Source of the DNA: Streptomyces malaysiense
GTDB taxonomy: Bacteria > Actinomycetota > Actinomycetes > Streptomycetales > Streptomycetaceae
Length of the DNA: 64,000 nucleotides
Direction: 5' to 3'
NCBI RefSeq assembly: GCF_000980885.2
Contig: NZ_LBDA02000080.1
Location: 1 to 64,000, forward strand
Below the pieces are notes generated by a model that searched no databases, was not told the DNA's origin, and was given only the letters and a program-made list of their open reading frames with translations. The position numbers were made by a program, and so were the translations under genes. The stretch's first letter is position 1; every line of letters starts with the position of its first letter. This document shows, piece after piece, positions 7,896-14,813 of the stretch.

Positions 7896-8850
7896 ACCGA
7901 CGTGCCGGCTGGGCGTCGTGCGGCTGTTCCGCGGATCGGCGGACCCGTTGCGCTTCGCGGAGAATCGCCCAGGCGTCCGCCACCGGGCCCATGTGCTGGA
8001 GCTTGTCGGGGTTGATGACGGTGCGGATGGCCTGGATCCGGCCGTCGAGGATGTCGAGCGCCCAGGTGCCGAGGATCTTGCCGTCCCGTGCGCGGAGGAC
8101 CGCGCCGGGCTGGCCGTTGACCTCGTGCAGTTCCACGACGCCGCCCACCCCGGTGAACAGCGGGGCGAACACGGCGACCCGGCGGGCCACCATGTCGATG
8201 CCGAATGCGCCTTCCTCGCCCCACAGCGGGGCCTTGCCGCCGCCGTCGCCGATCATGTGCACGTCGGCGGCGAGAACTTCCCGCAGCGCGTCGACGTCTC
8301 CCTCGCGGAAGGCGTCGAAGAACCGTTCGGCGAGTTCCTCGCGCTCACGCCGGTCGGCTTCGAACCGGGGACGGCCCGCGTCCATATGACGGCGCGCCCG
8401 CACGGCCAGCTGACGGCATGCCACCTCTGAGCGGTCCAGCGCCGATGCGATCTCCGGGAAGCCGAAGGCGAACACCTCACGCAGCACGAAGACCGCCCGC
8501 TCAAGCGGGCTGAGCCGCTCGAGCAGCAGCAGGGCCGCCATCGACAACGAGTCGGCCAGTTCGGCCGAGCGCTCCGGGTCCTGGTAAGGATCGGCCAGCA
8601 ACGGTTCGGGGAACCACGGTCCGACGTACTTCTCCCGTCGTACGCGAGCCGAGCGCAGGACGTCGAGCGCCACCCGGGTCACCACGGCCGAGAGGAAGGA
8701 CTTGGCGCAGGCGGGTCGCGTCGCGGAGCACTCCCAGCGCAGCCAGCTCTCCTGGACCGCGTCCTCGGCCTCGCTCACGCTTCCCAGGATCCGGTAGGCG
8801 ATGGAGAACAGCAGCGGACGCAGCTCCTCGAACTCCTCGGTCCGCGTCAT
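7894..8850 (-). CDS. ECF41 family RNA polymerase sigma factor (SigJ-like)
   Basis: 318 residues: sigma-2 (about 1-75), linker motif WFPEP (79-83), sigma-4 (about 105-155) and a C-terminal SnoaL-like extension of about 140 residues. The extension carries the family hallmarks DGGGK (202-206) and NPDKL (280-284). ECF41 factors have no separate anti-sigma; the extension itself tunes core binding. The start overlaps the epimerase stop by four bases. A matching TGTCACA/CGTC promoter sits upstream of the operon, so positive autoregulation is expected. Confidence 0.93.
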   Translation of the reverse strand: MTRTEEFEELRPLLFSIAYRILGSVSEAEDAVQESWLRWECSATRPACAKSFLSAVVTRVALDVLRSARVRREKYVGPWFPEPLLADPYQDPERSAELADSLSMAALLLLERLSPLERAVFVLREVFAFGFPEIASALDRSEVACRQLAVRARRHMDAGRPRFEADRREREELAERFFDAFREGDVDALREVLAADVHMIGDGGGKAPLWGEEGAFGIDMVARRVAVFAPLFTGVGGVVELHEVNGQPGAVLRARDGKILGTWALDILDGRIQAIRTVINPDKLQHMGPVADAWAILREAQRVRRSAEQPHDAQPARR

Positions 8851-9779
8851 GCCAGCTCCTCCTTGAAGCCCTGCCGCCACGACGGGTAGCGCAGTTTCCA
8901 GCCGAGTTCGCGCTTGGCCTTGGCGTTGGAGAAGCCGCGTCCCTCGGTCATCATGAGCACCGCCACCTCGCCGGCGAACAGCTTCGCCAGCCATATGGGC
9001 ACCCGCATCGGCTTCTTCGCGCCCGCGCACGAGGCCAGGTACGGCAGCCAGTCGTTCGCCGGGACCGGCTCGTCGTCGACGATGTTGAAGACGCCTCGCG
9101 CCTTCTGCTCCACCGCCAGGACGGTCGCGCTCGCCGCGTCGTCGAGATGCACCCAAGAGCTGTAACCCGTAGCGCGCCCCACCAAAGGGAACTGCCGCCT
9201 GCGGATCAGATCCACCTGGTCGTCGGTGGCACCCGGCCCGTAGAACCCGCCGTAACGCAAGACCGCCCCGCCAGCCTTGAGGACCACCTCCTCGACGTGG
9301 CGAACCGCCGCCATTCCCGGAGCGGCGGACGTCCCCAGCAGCGGGTCCGTCGGGTCGTCCTCGGTCTTCACCCAGCCGCCTTCACGGATGCCGTTCCCGT
9401 TGGCGTAGCCCTGGGCGACGACATGGGGTACTCCCGCCGCTTCGGCGGCGGCCAGCAGGTGATCCGTCCCCTCGGTCCGCAGCCGGTTGGTGGTGGCGAA
9501 CCAGCGGTCCATGTGCTTGAGGTCGGGCTTGCCGGCGTGCGCCAGGGAGATCGCGGTCATCTGGTGCACGATCACGTCCGGCCGGGCTCGGGCCACCGCC
9601 TCGCGGACCGAAGCCGCGTCCAGGCCGTCCATGACGGCTCCTTCCGCCCCCAGCCGCTGCAGCAGCGGCAGCTTGGCCGCACTCGTCGTCGTCGCGGTCA
9701 CCTGGTGCCCGCGGGCAACGAGTTGCGGAACCAGCCGCCGCCCCAGCACCCCGGTTCCGCCTGCCACGAAAACCCGCAT
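8847..9779 (-). CDS. NAD(P)-dependent epimerase/dehydratase family protein
   Basis: 310 residues. The N-terminal Rossmann motif is VFVAGGTGVLGRRLV, and KPDLKHMDRW...TNRLRTEGTDHLL resembles extended-SDR proteins. ATG 9779 is preferred over GTG 9788 because GGAAGG lies eight bases before it. It is the first gene of the ECF41 operon (epimerase, sigma, AhpD-like), the E component of the conserved ECF41-linked gene set. The substrate is unknown. The canonical YxxxK is not obvious, so redox activity is less certain than nucleotide binding. Confidence 0.85.
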   Translation of the reverse strand: MRVFVAGGTGVLGRRLVPQLVARGHQVTATTTSAAKLPLLQRLGAEGAVMDGLDAASVREAVARARPDVIVHQMTAISLAHAGKPDLKHMDRWFATTNRLRTEGTDHLLAAAEAAGVPHVVAQGYANGNGIREGGWVKTEDDPTDPLLGTSAAPGMAAVRHVEEVVLKAGGAVLRYGGFYGPGATDDQVDLIRRRQFPLVGRATGYSSWVHLDDAASATVLAVEQKARGVFNIVDDEPVPANDWLPYLASCAGAKKPMRVPIWLAKLFAGEVAVLMMTEGRGFSNAKAKRELGWKLRYPSWRQGFKEELA

Positions 9780-9821
9780 GACCATCACCTTCCGCTTCGG
9801 ACCCGTATCTCTGCCACCCGA

Positions 9822-9848
9822 GACGAGACAGACCCGCTCCCTGTGACA
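9822..9848 (-). promoter_or_regulatory. ECF41-type promoter of the epimerase-sigma-AhpD operon
   Basis: Minus strand: TGTCACA (9848-9842), a spacer of exactly 16 bases, then CGTC (9825-9822). This equals the published ECF41 consensus and lies about 43 bases upstream of ATG 9779. It identifies the sigma factor encoded in the operon as its likely own activator. Confidence 0.8.
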
Positions 9849-10074
9849 TCGGCGGCGAAGCCGACCTCAGAAGTACCGCGGCGGCACGGCTACGGGTCGA
9901 TCGCCCCGCCCACCGTCGGACGGCGTACCCCCGGTCCCGGAGCGTTCCGCCTCGCCTGCCGGTACGCGGCCCGGAACCCGCAGGCCCCAGTCGTTCATCA
10001 GTCCGTCGAGCAAGGCGCAGGCGCGCCGCGGAGCCACCGCGGGCATTCCCGCTTCGCGGGCAGCGTCAGCCGCG

Positions 10075-10342
10075 GTGCCTGTCCGGGCGGGGGAGGGGTG
10101 GCAGGAGTCGGCGTACGTCTTCACCACCCGCACCGGGCGTCCGGTCGAGCCGCGGAACGTCTACCGTTCTTTCATCCGGGCCGCCGAGTCCGCCGGCCTC
10201 CGCGTGATCCAGCTGCACGACGGCCGACACGGCACCGCGTCCCTCCTCACGGCGGCCGGAGTCGCGTCCCGTGTCGTGCAGGACACGCAAGGTTGGGCCG
10301 TGAGCCGCATGGACCGGCTGCTGCGGGGGTGCCCCGGTCACC
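10075..10342 (+). pseudogene. Fragment of a tyrosine integrase
   Basis: The in-frame translation VFTTRTGRPVEPRNVYRSF...VIQLHDGRHGTASLLTAAGV matches the C-terminal catalytic domain of Streptomyces phage/ICE integrases, including the HxxR box (HDGRH). The N-terminal two thirds and the downstream catalytic Tyr region are missing: after VVQDTQGW the homology stops. Only 20 bases separate it from the 48-bp att-like repeat at 10363, the usual position of an integrase 3' end. The rest of 9849-10492 has no other gene I can support. Confidence 0.8.
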
Positions 10343-10362
10343 AGTGCCCACCCGGTGTTGAA

Positions 10363-10410
10363 GTCAGAAGTAGATGTCAAAGGCCCCGGACCATGATCGG
10401 TCCGGGGCCT
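10363..10410. repeat. Att-like direct repeat, copy A (tRNA-Arg downstream sequence)
   Basis: 48 bases identical, in the same orientation, to 24085-24132, the sequence just downstream of tRNA-Arg. The match extends to about 54 bases with one mismatch on the left. It includes the terminator hairpin arms AGGCCCCGGACC/GGTCCGGGGCCT but not the following T-run. Together with the adjacent integrase fragment this is best read as one end of an integrated element. Confidence 0.8.
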
Positions 10411-10492
10411 GGGCGGGCGACGCGAACGCTCCGGGCGCCGCGCGACAAGTACGGGTTGAGACCGCCGTCCGGCGGTCGGAGACGGAGACTCC

Positions 10493-11098
10493 GTGGAACC
10501 GGATCACGAGCACCAGGGCAGCGGTGACAGCGACGCCCTGCTGACGCGGGCCGTGGGCGACCCGGCCGTGTTCACCTCACTGGTCGAGCAGTTCTCACCC
10601 GTGCTGCACGGTTACTTTGTCCGGCGCGCACCCGGCGCCGCTGACGACCTGCTCTCCGAGGCCTGGCTGCAGGCGTTCGTGGCACGGCGCACCTTCGACG
10701 CCTCGCGCGGATCGGCCCGGGGCTGGCTGTTCGGGGTGGCCCGCAACGTCCTGGCCGGGCACATCCGGCGGGCCAGGCGGGTCGCCACCACAGCCGAACC
10801 CGCCGAGGTCGACCCGTGGCAGGCGGTGGACCAGCGGCTTGACGCCGCCGCCCTGGCCCCCGAACTGCGCCGCGCACTGGCCGATCTGCCCGCTGAGGAG
10901 CGGGAGTTGCTGCTGCTGGTGTCCTGGGAGCAGCTGACACCGACGGAGGCCGCCGCCGCGGTCGGCATCCCCGCCGGTACGGCTCGCTCCCGCCTGCACC
11001 GTGCACGCGGTCGGCTGCGTGCACGCCTGTCTCCCGAACGCCACTTGACCCTGACACCAGCCACCCCCGCACGCATGGACCGGAAGGAATCGGCATGA
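10493..11098 (+). CDS. ECF-type RNA polymerase sigma factor
   Basis: 201 residues, GTG start. Sigma-2 (about 20-90) shows DDLLSEAWLQAFVARRTFD and GWLFGVARN; sigma-4 (about 120-175) shows LPAEERELLLLVSWEQLTPTEAAAAVGIPAGTARSRLHRAR. No C-terminal extension. The stop overlaps the start of the next gene (ATGA), whose product is a single-pass membrane protein of the CU044_5270 family, a frequent partner of such sigma factors. First gene inside the region bounded by the two 48-bp repeats. Confidence 0.92.
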   Translation: MEPDHEHQGSGDSDALLTRAVGDPAVFTSLVEQFSPVLHGYFVRRAPGAADDLLSEAWLQAFVARRTFDASRGSARGWLFGVARNVLAGHIRRARRVATTAEPAEVDPWQAVDQRLDAAALAPELRRALADLPAEERELLLLVSWEQLTPTEAAAAVGIPAGTARSRLHRARGRLRARLSPERHLTLTPATPARMDRKESA

Positions 11099-12039
11099 CC
11101 CAGCGAGATGAGCTCTTGGACTTCCCCGGCTCTGAGGCGCTCCACGCCGCAGGCCGTGTCGAACACCCGGCTCCGCGGGCCGTCGCCCAGGCGCTGGCGG
11201 CGGTCGAGGCCGCGGCCCGGCAAGAGACAGCTCAGCACACCGTGGCGCTTCCTGTCCGGCGGCGCTCCTCCGCCCATGGGCGGCGGATCCTGGCAACAGT
11301 GCTGGCGACCGCGGCCGTGGCGGCCGGGGTGGTGGTCTACGGCACCACGGGTAGCGGAGGCCGGTCCGGCGGTCACGCCCCGCAGCAGGCGCAGGCCGTC
11401 ACCGCCGCCGCCTTCCTGGACCACACCGCCGACGTGGCCTACGCCAAGTCGGCCTCCAGCGGGCGGTACTGGAAGGTGCGGAAGCAGGTACGCCACACGG
11501 GAGCGAAGTCGGCCCCCAGGACCGACAACTCCTCCACGGCCGACTACTACTACGCCCGCTCCATGAACGCCGTCCATGTCGTCGTGGGCGGTCAGACGCA
11601 CACGAAGGCGGGCGCCTTCGCCTGGGGCCTGGGGCCGAAGGAACTGCACAGCTGGAGCGACCTGAACAGGCTGCCCGTCGCTCCGGCGCAGCTGGTCAGC
11701 CTCATGAACAGCTCCAAGGAGTACGCCGGCCGGTCCGCCTTCCTCCAGGCCGGCACCCTCCTCGGCGAGACCCCCGCCCGCCCCGACCTGCGCGCCGGGC
11801 TCTACCGGGCCCTCGCCCGCCTGCACGGGGTCGAGCTCGTCGGCACGGTGAAGGACAGCGCCGGCCGCAGCGGCACGGAACTGGTCTTCACCGGCGCCCT
11901 CAGCACCGACCGCATGGTGATCGACCCCAGGACCAGCGTTCTGCTCGAGATCACCAGCGTCAGCACCAAGGGCAGAGACCGCGGTGAGACCACTCGCGTC
12001 ACCTACCTGTCCTCCGGGCCCGCCGACAAGATCGGCTGA
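11095..12039 (+). CDS. CU044_5270 family membrane protein (sigma partner)
   Basis: 314 residues. A cytoplasmic N-terminus of about 60 residues is followed by one membrane segment (ILATVLATAAVAAGVVVYG) and an extracytoplasmic domain of about 230 residues. The layout matches CU044_5270 family proteins encoded just after ECF sigma factors. I infer control of, or signalling to, the sigma factor across the membrane; no zinc anti-sigma motif is visible in the short cytoplasmic part. A hairpin terminator follows at 12062. Confidence 0.8.
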   Translation: MTQRDELLDFPGSEALHAAGRVEHPAPRAVAQALAAVEAAARQETAQHTVALPVRRRSSAHGRRILATVLATAAVAAGVVVYGTTGSGGRSGGHAPQQAQAVTAAAFLDHTADVAYAKSASSGRYWKVRKQVRHTGAKSAPRTDNSSTADYYYARSMNAVHVVVGGQTHTKAGAFAWGLGPKELHSWSDLNRLPVAPAQLVSLMNSSKEYAGRSAFLQAGTLLGETPARPDLRAGLYRALARLHGVELVGTVKDSAGRSGTELVFTGALSTDRMVIDPRTSVLLEITSVSTKGRDRGETTRVTYLSSGPADKIG

Positions 12040-12061
12040 CCTCCTGCTCCCCACCCGAACC

Positions 12062-12095
12062 GATGCCCCCGGACCCCTCGCGGTCTCGGGGCATC
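12062..12095 (+). terminator. Hairpin terminator after the sigma/membrane pair
   Basis: Arms GATGCCCC and GGGGCATC enclose an 18-base loop, 22 bases after the stop of the CU044_5270-type gene. Confidence 0.6.
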
Positions 12096-12177
12096 CGTAT
12101 GAACGCGTCAAGCGTCCATAACTTTCGGATCCGCTCCCGACCAAGGACGGCGCCGCTCGCGCGGGCAGCCGGCACAA

Positions 12178-12822
12178 GTGAGGTTCGCATTGAGACGCAA
12201 CAGCCGCACCACCCGTCGTCCCGCCACCGCCGTGGCGGCCCTCTGCGTCGCCGGTATCACCCTGGTCACCGGCTGCACGTCCAGCGGTGTGGCGAACGCC
12301 GACCGCCACCCCTCCCCGTCCGTCACCACGAGCTCCGCGACCGGTTCGCCGGCGGCCAGTCCGCCGGCCACCAGAGCGGCAGCGACCGGAACGGCCGCCG
12401 CCCCGAGGCAGGCCACCAAGAATCCCTCGTCGCCCGCATCTTCCACGTCCGCGGCTGCTGGCTGCCGGTCCCTCACCGTGCCGCCCGCGGTCAAGGCCGA
12501 GGTGACCGCCGCCTACGGGCGCCAGAGCCGACCCCCACTCGTGCACATCCGGCCCCGCACCAGCACCTTTTACTACGGCGACTGCGACGGCACCCCCTAC
12601 GCGGCGGCCATGTTCGTGCCCACCGCCGGCGCCACCGACGCCGAGCGGGTTGCCAGCCAGGACGAGGGCGCCGTGATGAAGTACTTCGCCCGTGCCGGCA
12701 ACGGCCTCTGGACCCTGATCGCCAGTGACGGCCTGCCCCGCGACCCGCGCGGCTGCGCCGCGGTCCCGCAGATCCCGTCGCGTCTTGCCGCCCTCTGGGC
12801 CGGCTGCCAGGCGATTCCGTAG
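12178..12822 (+). CDS. Putative lipoprotein of unknown function
   Basis: 214 residues from GTG 12178 (TTG 12190 is an alternative). A basic N-terminus, a hydrophobic segment and the lipobox LVTGC indicate a lipid-anchored exported protein. A Ser/Thr/Pro/Ala-rich linker (about 40-95) leads to a small C-terminal domain with four Cys (GCRSL, GDCDG, GCAAV, GCQAI) that may form disulfides. I do not recognise the domain. It stands alone between the sigma pair and the HATPase gene. Confidence 0.72.
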   Translation: MRFALRRNSRTTRRPATAVAALCVAGITLVTGCTSSGVANADRHPSPSVTTSSATGSPAASPPATRAAATGTAAAPRQATKNPSSPASSTSAAAGCRSLTVPPAVKAEVTAAYGRQSRPPLVHIRPRTSTFYYGDCDGTPYAAAMFVPTAGATDAERVASQDEGAVMKYFARAGNGLWTLIASDGLPRDPRGCAAVPQIPSRLAALWAGCQAIP

Positions 12823-12876
12823 CCGGGGAGCCCCGTCGGGGGCCACGCTTCACCGGATACCCGGTGCTTCCCTGGG

Positions 12877-13362
12877 TCAGAACTGCACGGCGGCGGCCGG
12901 AGGTCGGCCTCCCACCGGCAGGACGTACTCCGCCCAGACCGTCTTGCCGGGGCCGCCGGGGCGCGGGTGCCAGTCCCAGCGGCCGGCGAGGTGCTCCACC
13001 AGGAGCAGGCCGCGGCCGGTGTCGCGGAGGTCCGTGGACGTCGCCACGACCGGTACGCCTTCGGTGCGGGTGTCGGTGACCTCGATCCGTACGGTCGTTG
13101 CGTCGCAGGCCAACGAGAGGTGGAAGTCGCGGCCCGAGACCCGGCCGTGCCGGACGGCGTTGGCGGCGAGCTCCGCGACGATCAGCGTCAGCGTGTGGTG
13201 TGTGTCGCAGTCGTACGGGATGCCCCACGCGTCGAGCCGCTGCCCGGCAAGACGCCGGGCGAGCCGCGCGCCGCGCGGGGTGGAGCTGAAGCGCATCTCG
13301 AAGTGGCCTGTGGGACTGATGGGCGCGGGGACGCGACCGGGAGCAGCGGTCTCACTGTTCAT
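12877..13362 (-). CDS. HATPase_c ATP-binding regulatory protein (RsbW-like)
   Basis: 161 residues with a GHKL fold: N-box ELAANAVRHG, a D-box region around RIEVTDTR and G-box DTGRGLLLVEHLA. No kinase dimerisation domain. Such proteins are usual divergent neighbours of XRE/DUF397 pairs in Streptomyces (the whiJ/abaA-type arrangement) and resemble anti-sigma kinases. Here the expected XRE/DUF397 partners lie 4.7 kb away, at 18438-19513, beyond an inserted cassette. Confidence 0.85.
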   Translation of the reverse strand: MNSETAAPGRVPAPISPTGHFEMRFSSTPRGARLARRLAGQRLDAWGIPYDCDTHHTLTLIVAELAANAVRHGRVSGRDFHLSLACDATTVRIEVTDTRTEGVPVVATSTDLRDTGRGLLLVEHLAGRWDWHPRPGGPGKTVWAEYVLPVGGRPPAAAVQF

Positions 13363-13518
13363 GACCCCAACGCTCCCGGCGGTGGCGTAGCGTGACCAGT
13401 GGTGACGCACCGCCGCGTTCCGTTTGTACGCGACGGCGCGGGAGGTGTACGAGGGGCGCCGCGTGACCGGTTCGGGGCGGGCGCGTTGGGCCGGGGAACC
13501 GAGCCGGGGAGGCGGTGG
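13331..13518. repeat. Duplicated HATPase/XRE intergenic region, copy 1
   Basis: About 190 bases aligning with 18242-18431 in direct orientation. Over the last 128 bases I count six mismatches and one 3-base indel. The copy includes the 5' end of the HATPase gene and stops at GGAGGCGGTGG, the point that in copy 2 is the ribosome site of the XRE gene. The two copies bracket the NLR cassette. Confidence 0.85.
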
Positions 13519-13534
13519 ACCCCTGTCCGGCCCG

Positions 13535-13909
13535 TTACTGCGGTCCGAAGCTGATGTCGCCGTGGACGTCGCGGGCCTGGATGAGGTTCGTGGCGGTTCC
13601 GCTGTTGGTGTTGTGCAGGTCAGGCATGTCGGGCAGCTCCCGTACGACGTCGAGCAGAGTCGGGCGCTCAGCAAGAACGGCAGCCATGTATCCGGCCCAG
13701 TACGCTCTCTGAACGGCCTCGTCATCGCCCATACCCGAGGCCTGGCGGTGGGCCGTGTCCAGGCGGCGTTCGACGTCGGCTCGTGCTTCGCCGGTCTGCC
13801 GGCTCCAGCGGCGCGCCAGGGCGTCGCGCACGTGTGCCCAGCCGTCGGTGAGAATCGCCGTGACGAGGGACTGGGCGCTGGGCAGCAGCACGGATGTCAT
13901 CGGATCCAT
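13535..13909 (-). CDS. Small helical protein with C-terminal BASS-like motif (Bell-like effector candidate)
   Basis: 124 residues. Residues 1-95 are predicted all-helical, beginning MDPMTSVLLPSAQSLVTAIL, with an amphipathic first helix. The C-terminal tail (103-122) carries GTATNLIQARDVHGD, with the QARDVxG core also found at residues 13-32 of the NB-ARC protein encoded at 14814-17180. Matched motifs between a small helical effector and a nearby NLR are the hallmark of bacterial amyloid-signalling (BASS/Bell) pairs. Membrane-damaging activity is inferred from that analogy alone. It is transcribed divergently from the formyltransferase gene. Confidence 0.7.
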   Translation of the reverse strand: MDPMTSVLLPSAQSLVTAILTDGWAHVRDALARRWSRQTGEARADVERRLDTAHRQASGMGDDEAVQRAYWAGYMAAVLAERPTLLDVVRELPDMPDLHNTNSGTATNLIQARDVHGDISFGPQ

Positions 13910-13968
13910 GCGGTGATCACGCACCTTTGCGGTTCGGCTTCGCCCGTCATATGGAGGGTGACTGACGG

Positions 13969-14808
13969 ATGCGCGTAGTGCTGATGTCGTACGGGGCTGA
14001 GGGCTTCGAGGACTTACAAGCGGCGTGTGAGACAGCCGGTCACACCCCGGTCGCGTACGTGTGCGCTGCATCGCGGGGTGGGGCTGCCGCGGACGAGGTT
14101 CTGGCTGCGATGCCGCCGGGACCCGATCTGCTGGTCCCCCGCAGCCCGCAGGGTCTCGCGCTCAGCCTCGCCGGCTACGAACCTGACCTTGTCGTGTGTT
14201 ACGGGATTCCGTGGCGACTGCCCGCGTCTGTGCTGCGCGTACCGCGGCTTGGGGTGCTGAACGTTCATCCGTCGCTGCTTCCGCGGCACCGTGGGCCCAT
14301 GCCGGTGCACTGGGCCGTGCGGCACGGCGATGAGGAGACCGGGGTGACGGTTCACTGGATGGACGAGGCGTTCGACAGCGGACCGGTCGTGGCGCAGCGC
14401 GGCGGCGTCTCCCTGCCGGACGGTCTGGCGGGCGACGTGGTCTTCACACAGGTCCGGGCCACGATCAGGGCGCTGGTGCCGGAGGCGCTGGCCCTGGCGG
14501 AAGACGGTTTCGCCGGGACGACGCAGGACGAGTCGCTGGCGTCGTACGAGGGTTTCATGGGTCCCGAGAGTGCGGTCATCGACTGGAGTCGGCCTGCCCG
14601 GGAGATTCACAACCTGGTGCGGGCTTACCGTTTCGGCCTGTTCGCCGTGCCGGGGCCGCTGGCGGTCGTTCGGGGCGAGTGGGTGAGTGTGCTGCGGACC
14701 AGCCTCACGGAGGCGAGCGGGGTGAGGAAGCGGTGCGGGGACGGGCCGCTGTGGGTCACCGGGTCGGTGCCCGTTCCGGCTCGTGATCGCTGGGTGGCCT
14801 CGTCGTGA
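13969..14808 (+). CDS. Formyltransferase family protein with a TTA codon
   Basis: 279 residues resembling methionyl-tRNA formyltransferase and other 10-formyl-THF-dependent enzymes. The catalytic triad region reads LNVHPSLLPRHRGPMPVHW (Asn, His) and MDEAFDSGPVV (Asp). A C-terminal FMT_C-like part follows. Codon 16 (14014-14016) is TTA, decoded only by the bldA tRNA in Streptomyces, so expression is probably tied to development. It lies between the Bell-like gene and the NB-ARC gene, convergent with the latter with a five-base gap. It is probably not the housekeeping Fmt; the substrate is unknown. Confidence 0.85.
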   Translation: MRVVLMSYGAEGFEDLQAACETAGHTPVAYVCAASRGGAAADEVLAAMPPGPDLLVPRSPQGLALSLAGYEPDLVVCYGIPWRLPASVLRVPRLGVLNVHPSLLPRHRGPMPVHWAVRHGDEETGVTVHWMDEAFDSGPVVAQRGGVSLPDGLAGDVVFTQVRATIRALVPEALALAEDGFAGTTQDESLASYEGFMGPESAVIDWSRPAREIHNLVRAYRFGLFAVPGPLAVVRGEWVSVLRTSLTEASGVRKRCGDGPLWVTGSVPVPARDRWVASS

Positions 14809-14813
14809 GGTTG

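Noticed and set aside
9867-10133. Possible 88-residue minus-strand gene near the integrase fragment
   Set aside because: No recognisable fold, overlaps the integrase remnant, and no convincing ribosome site.
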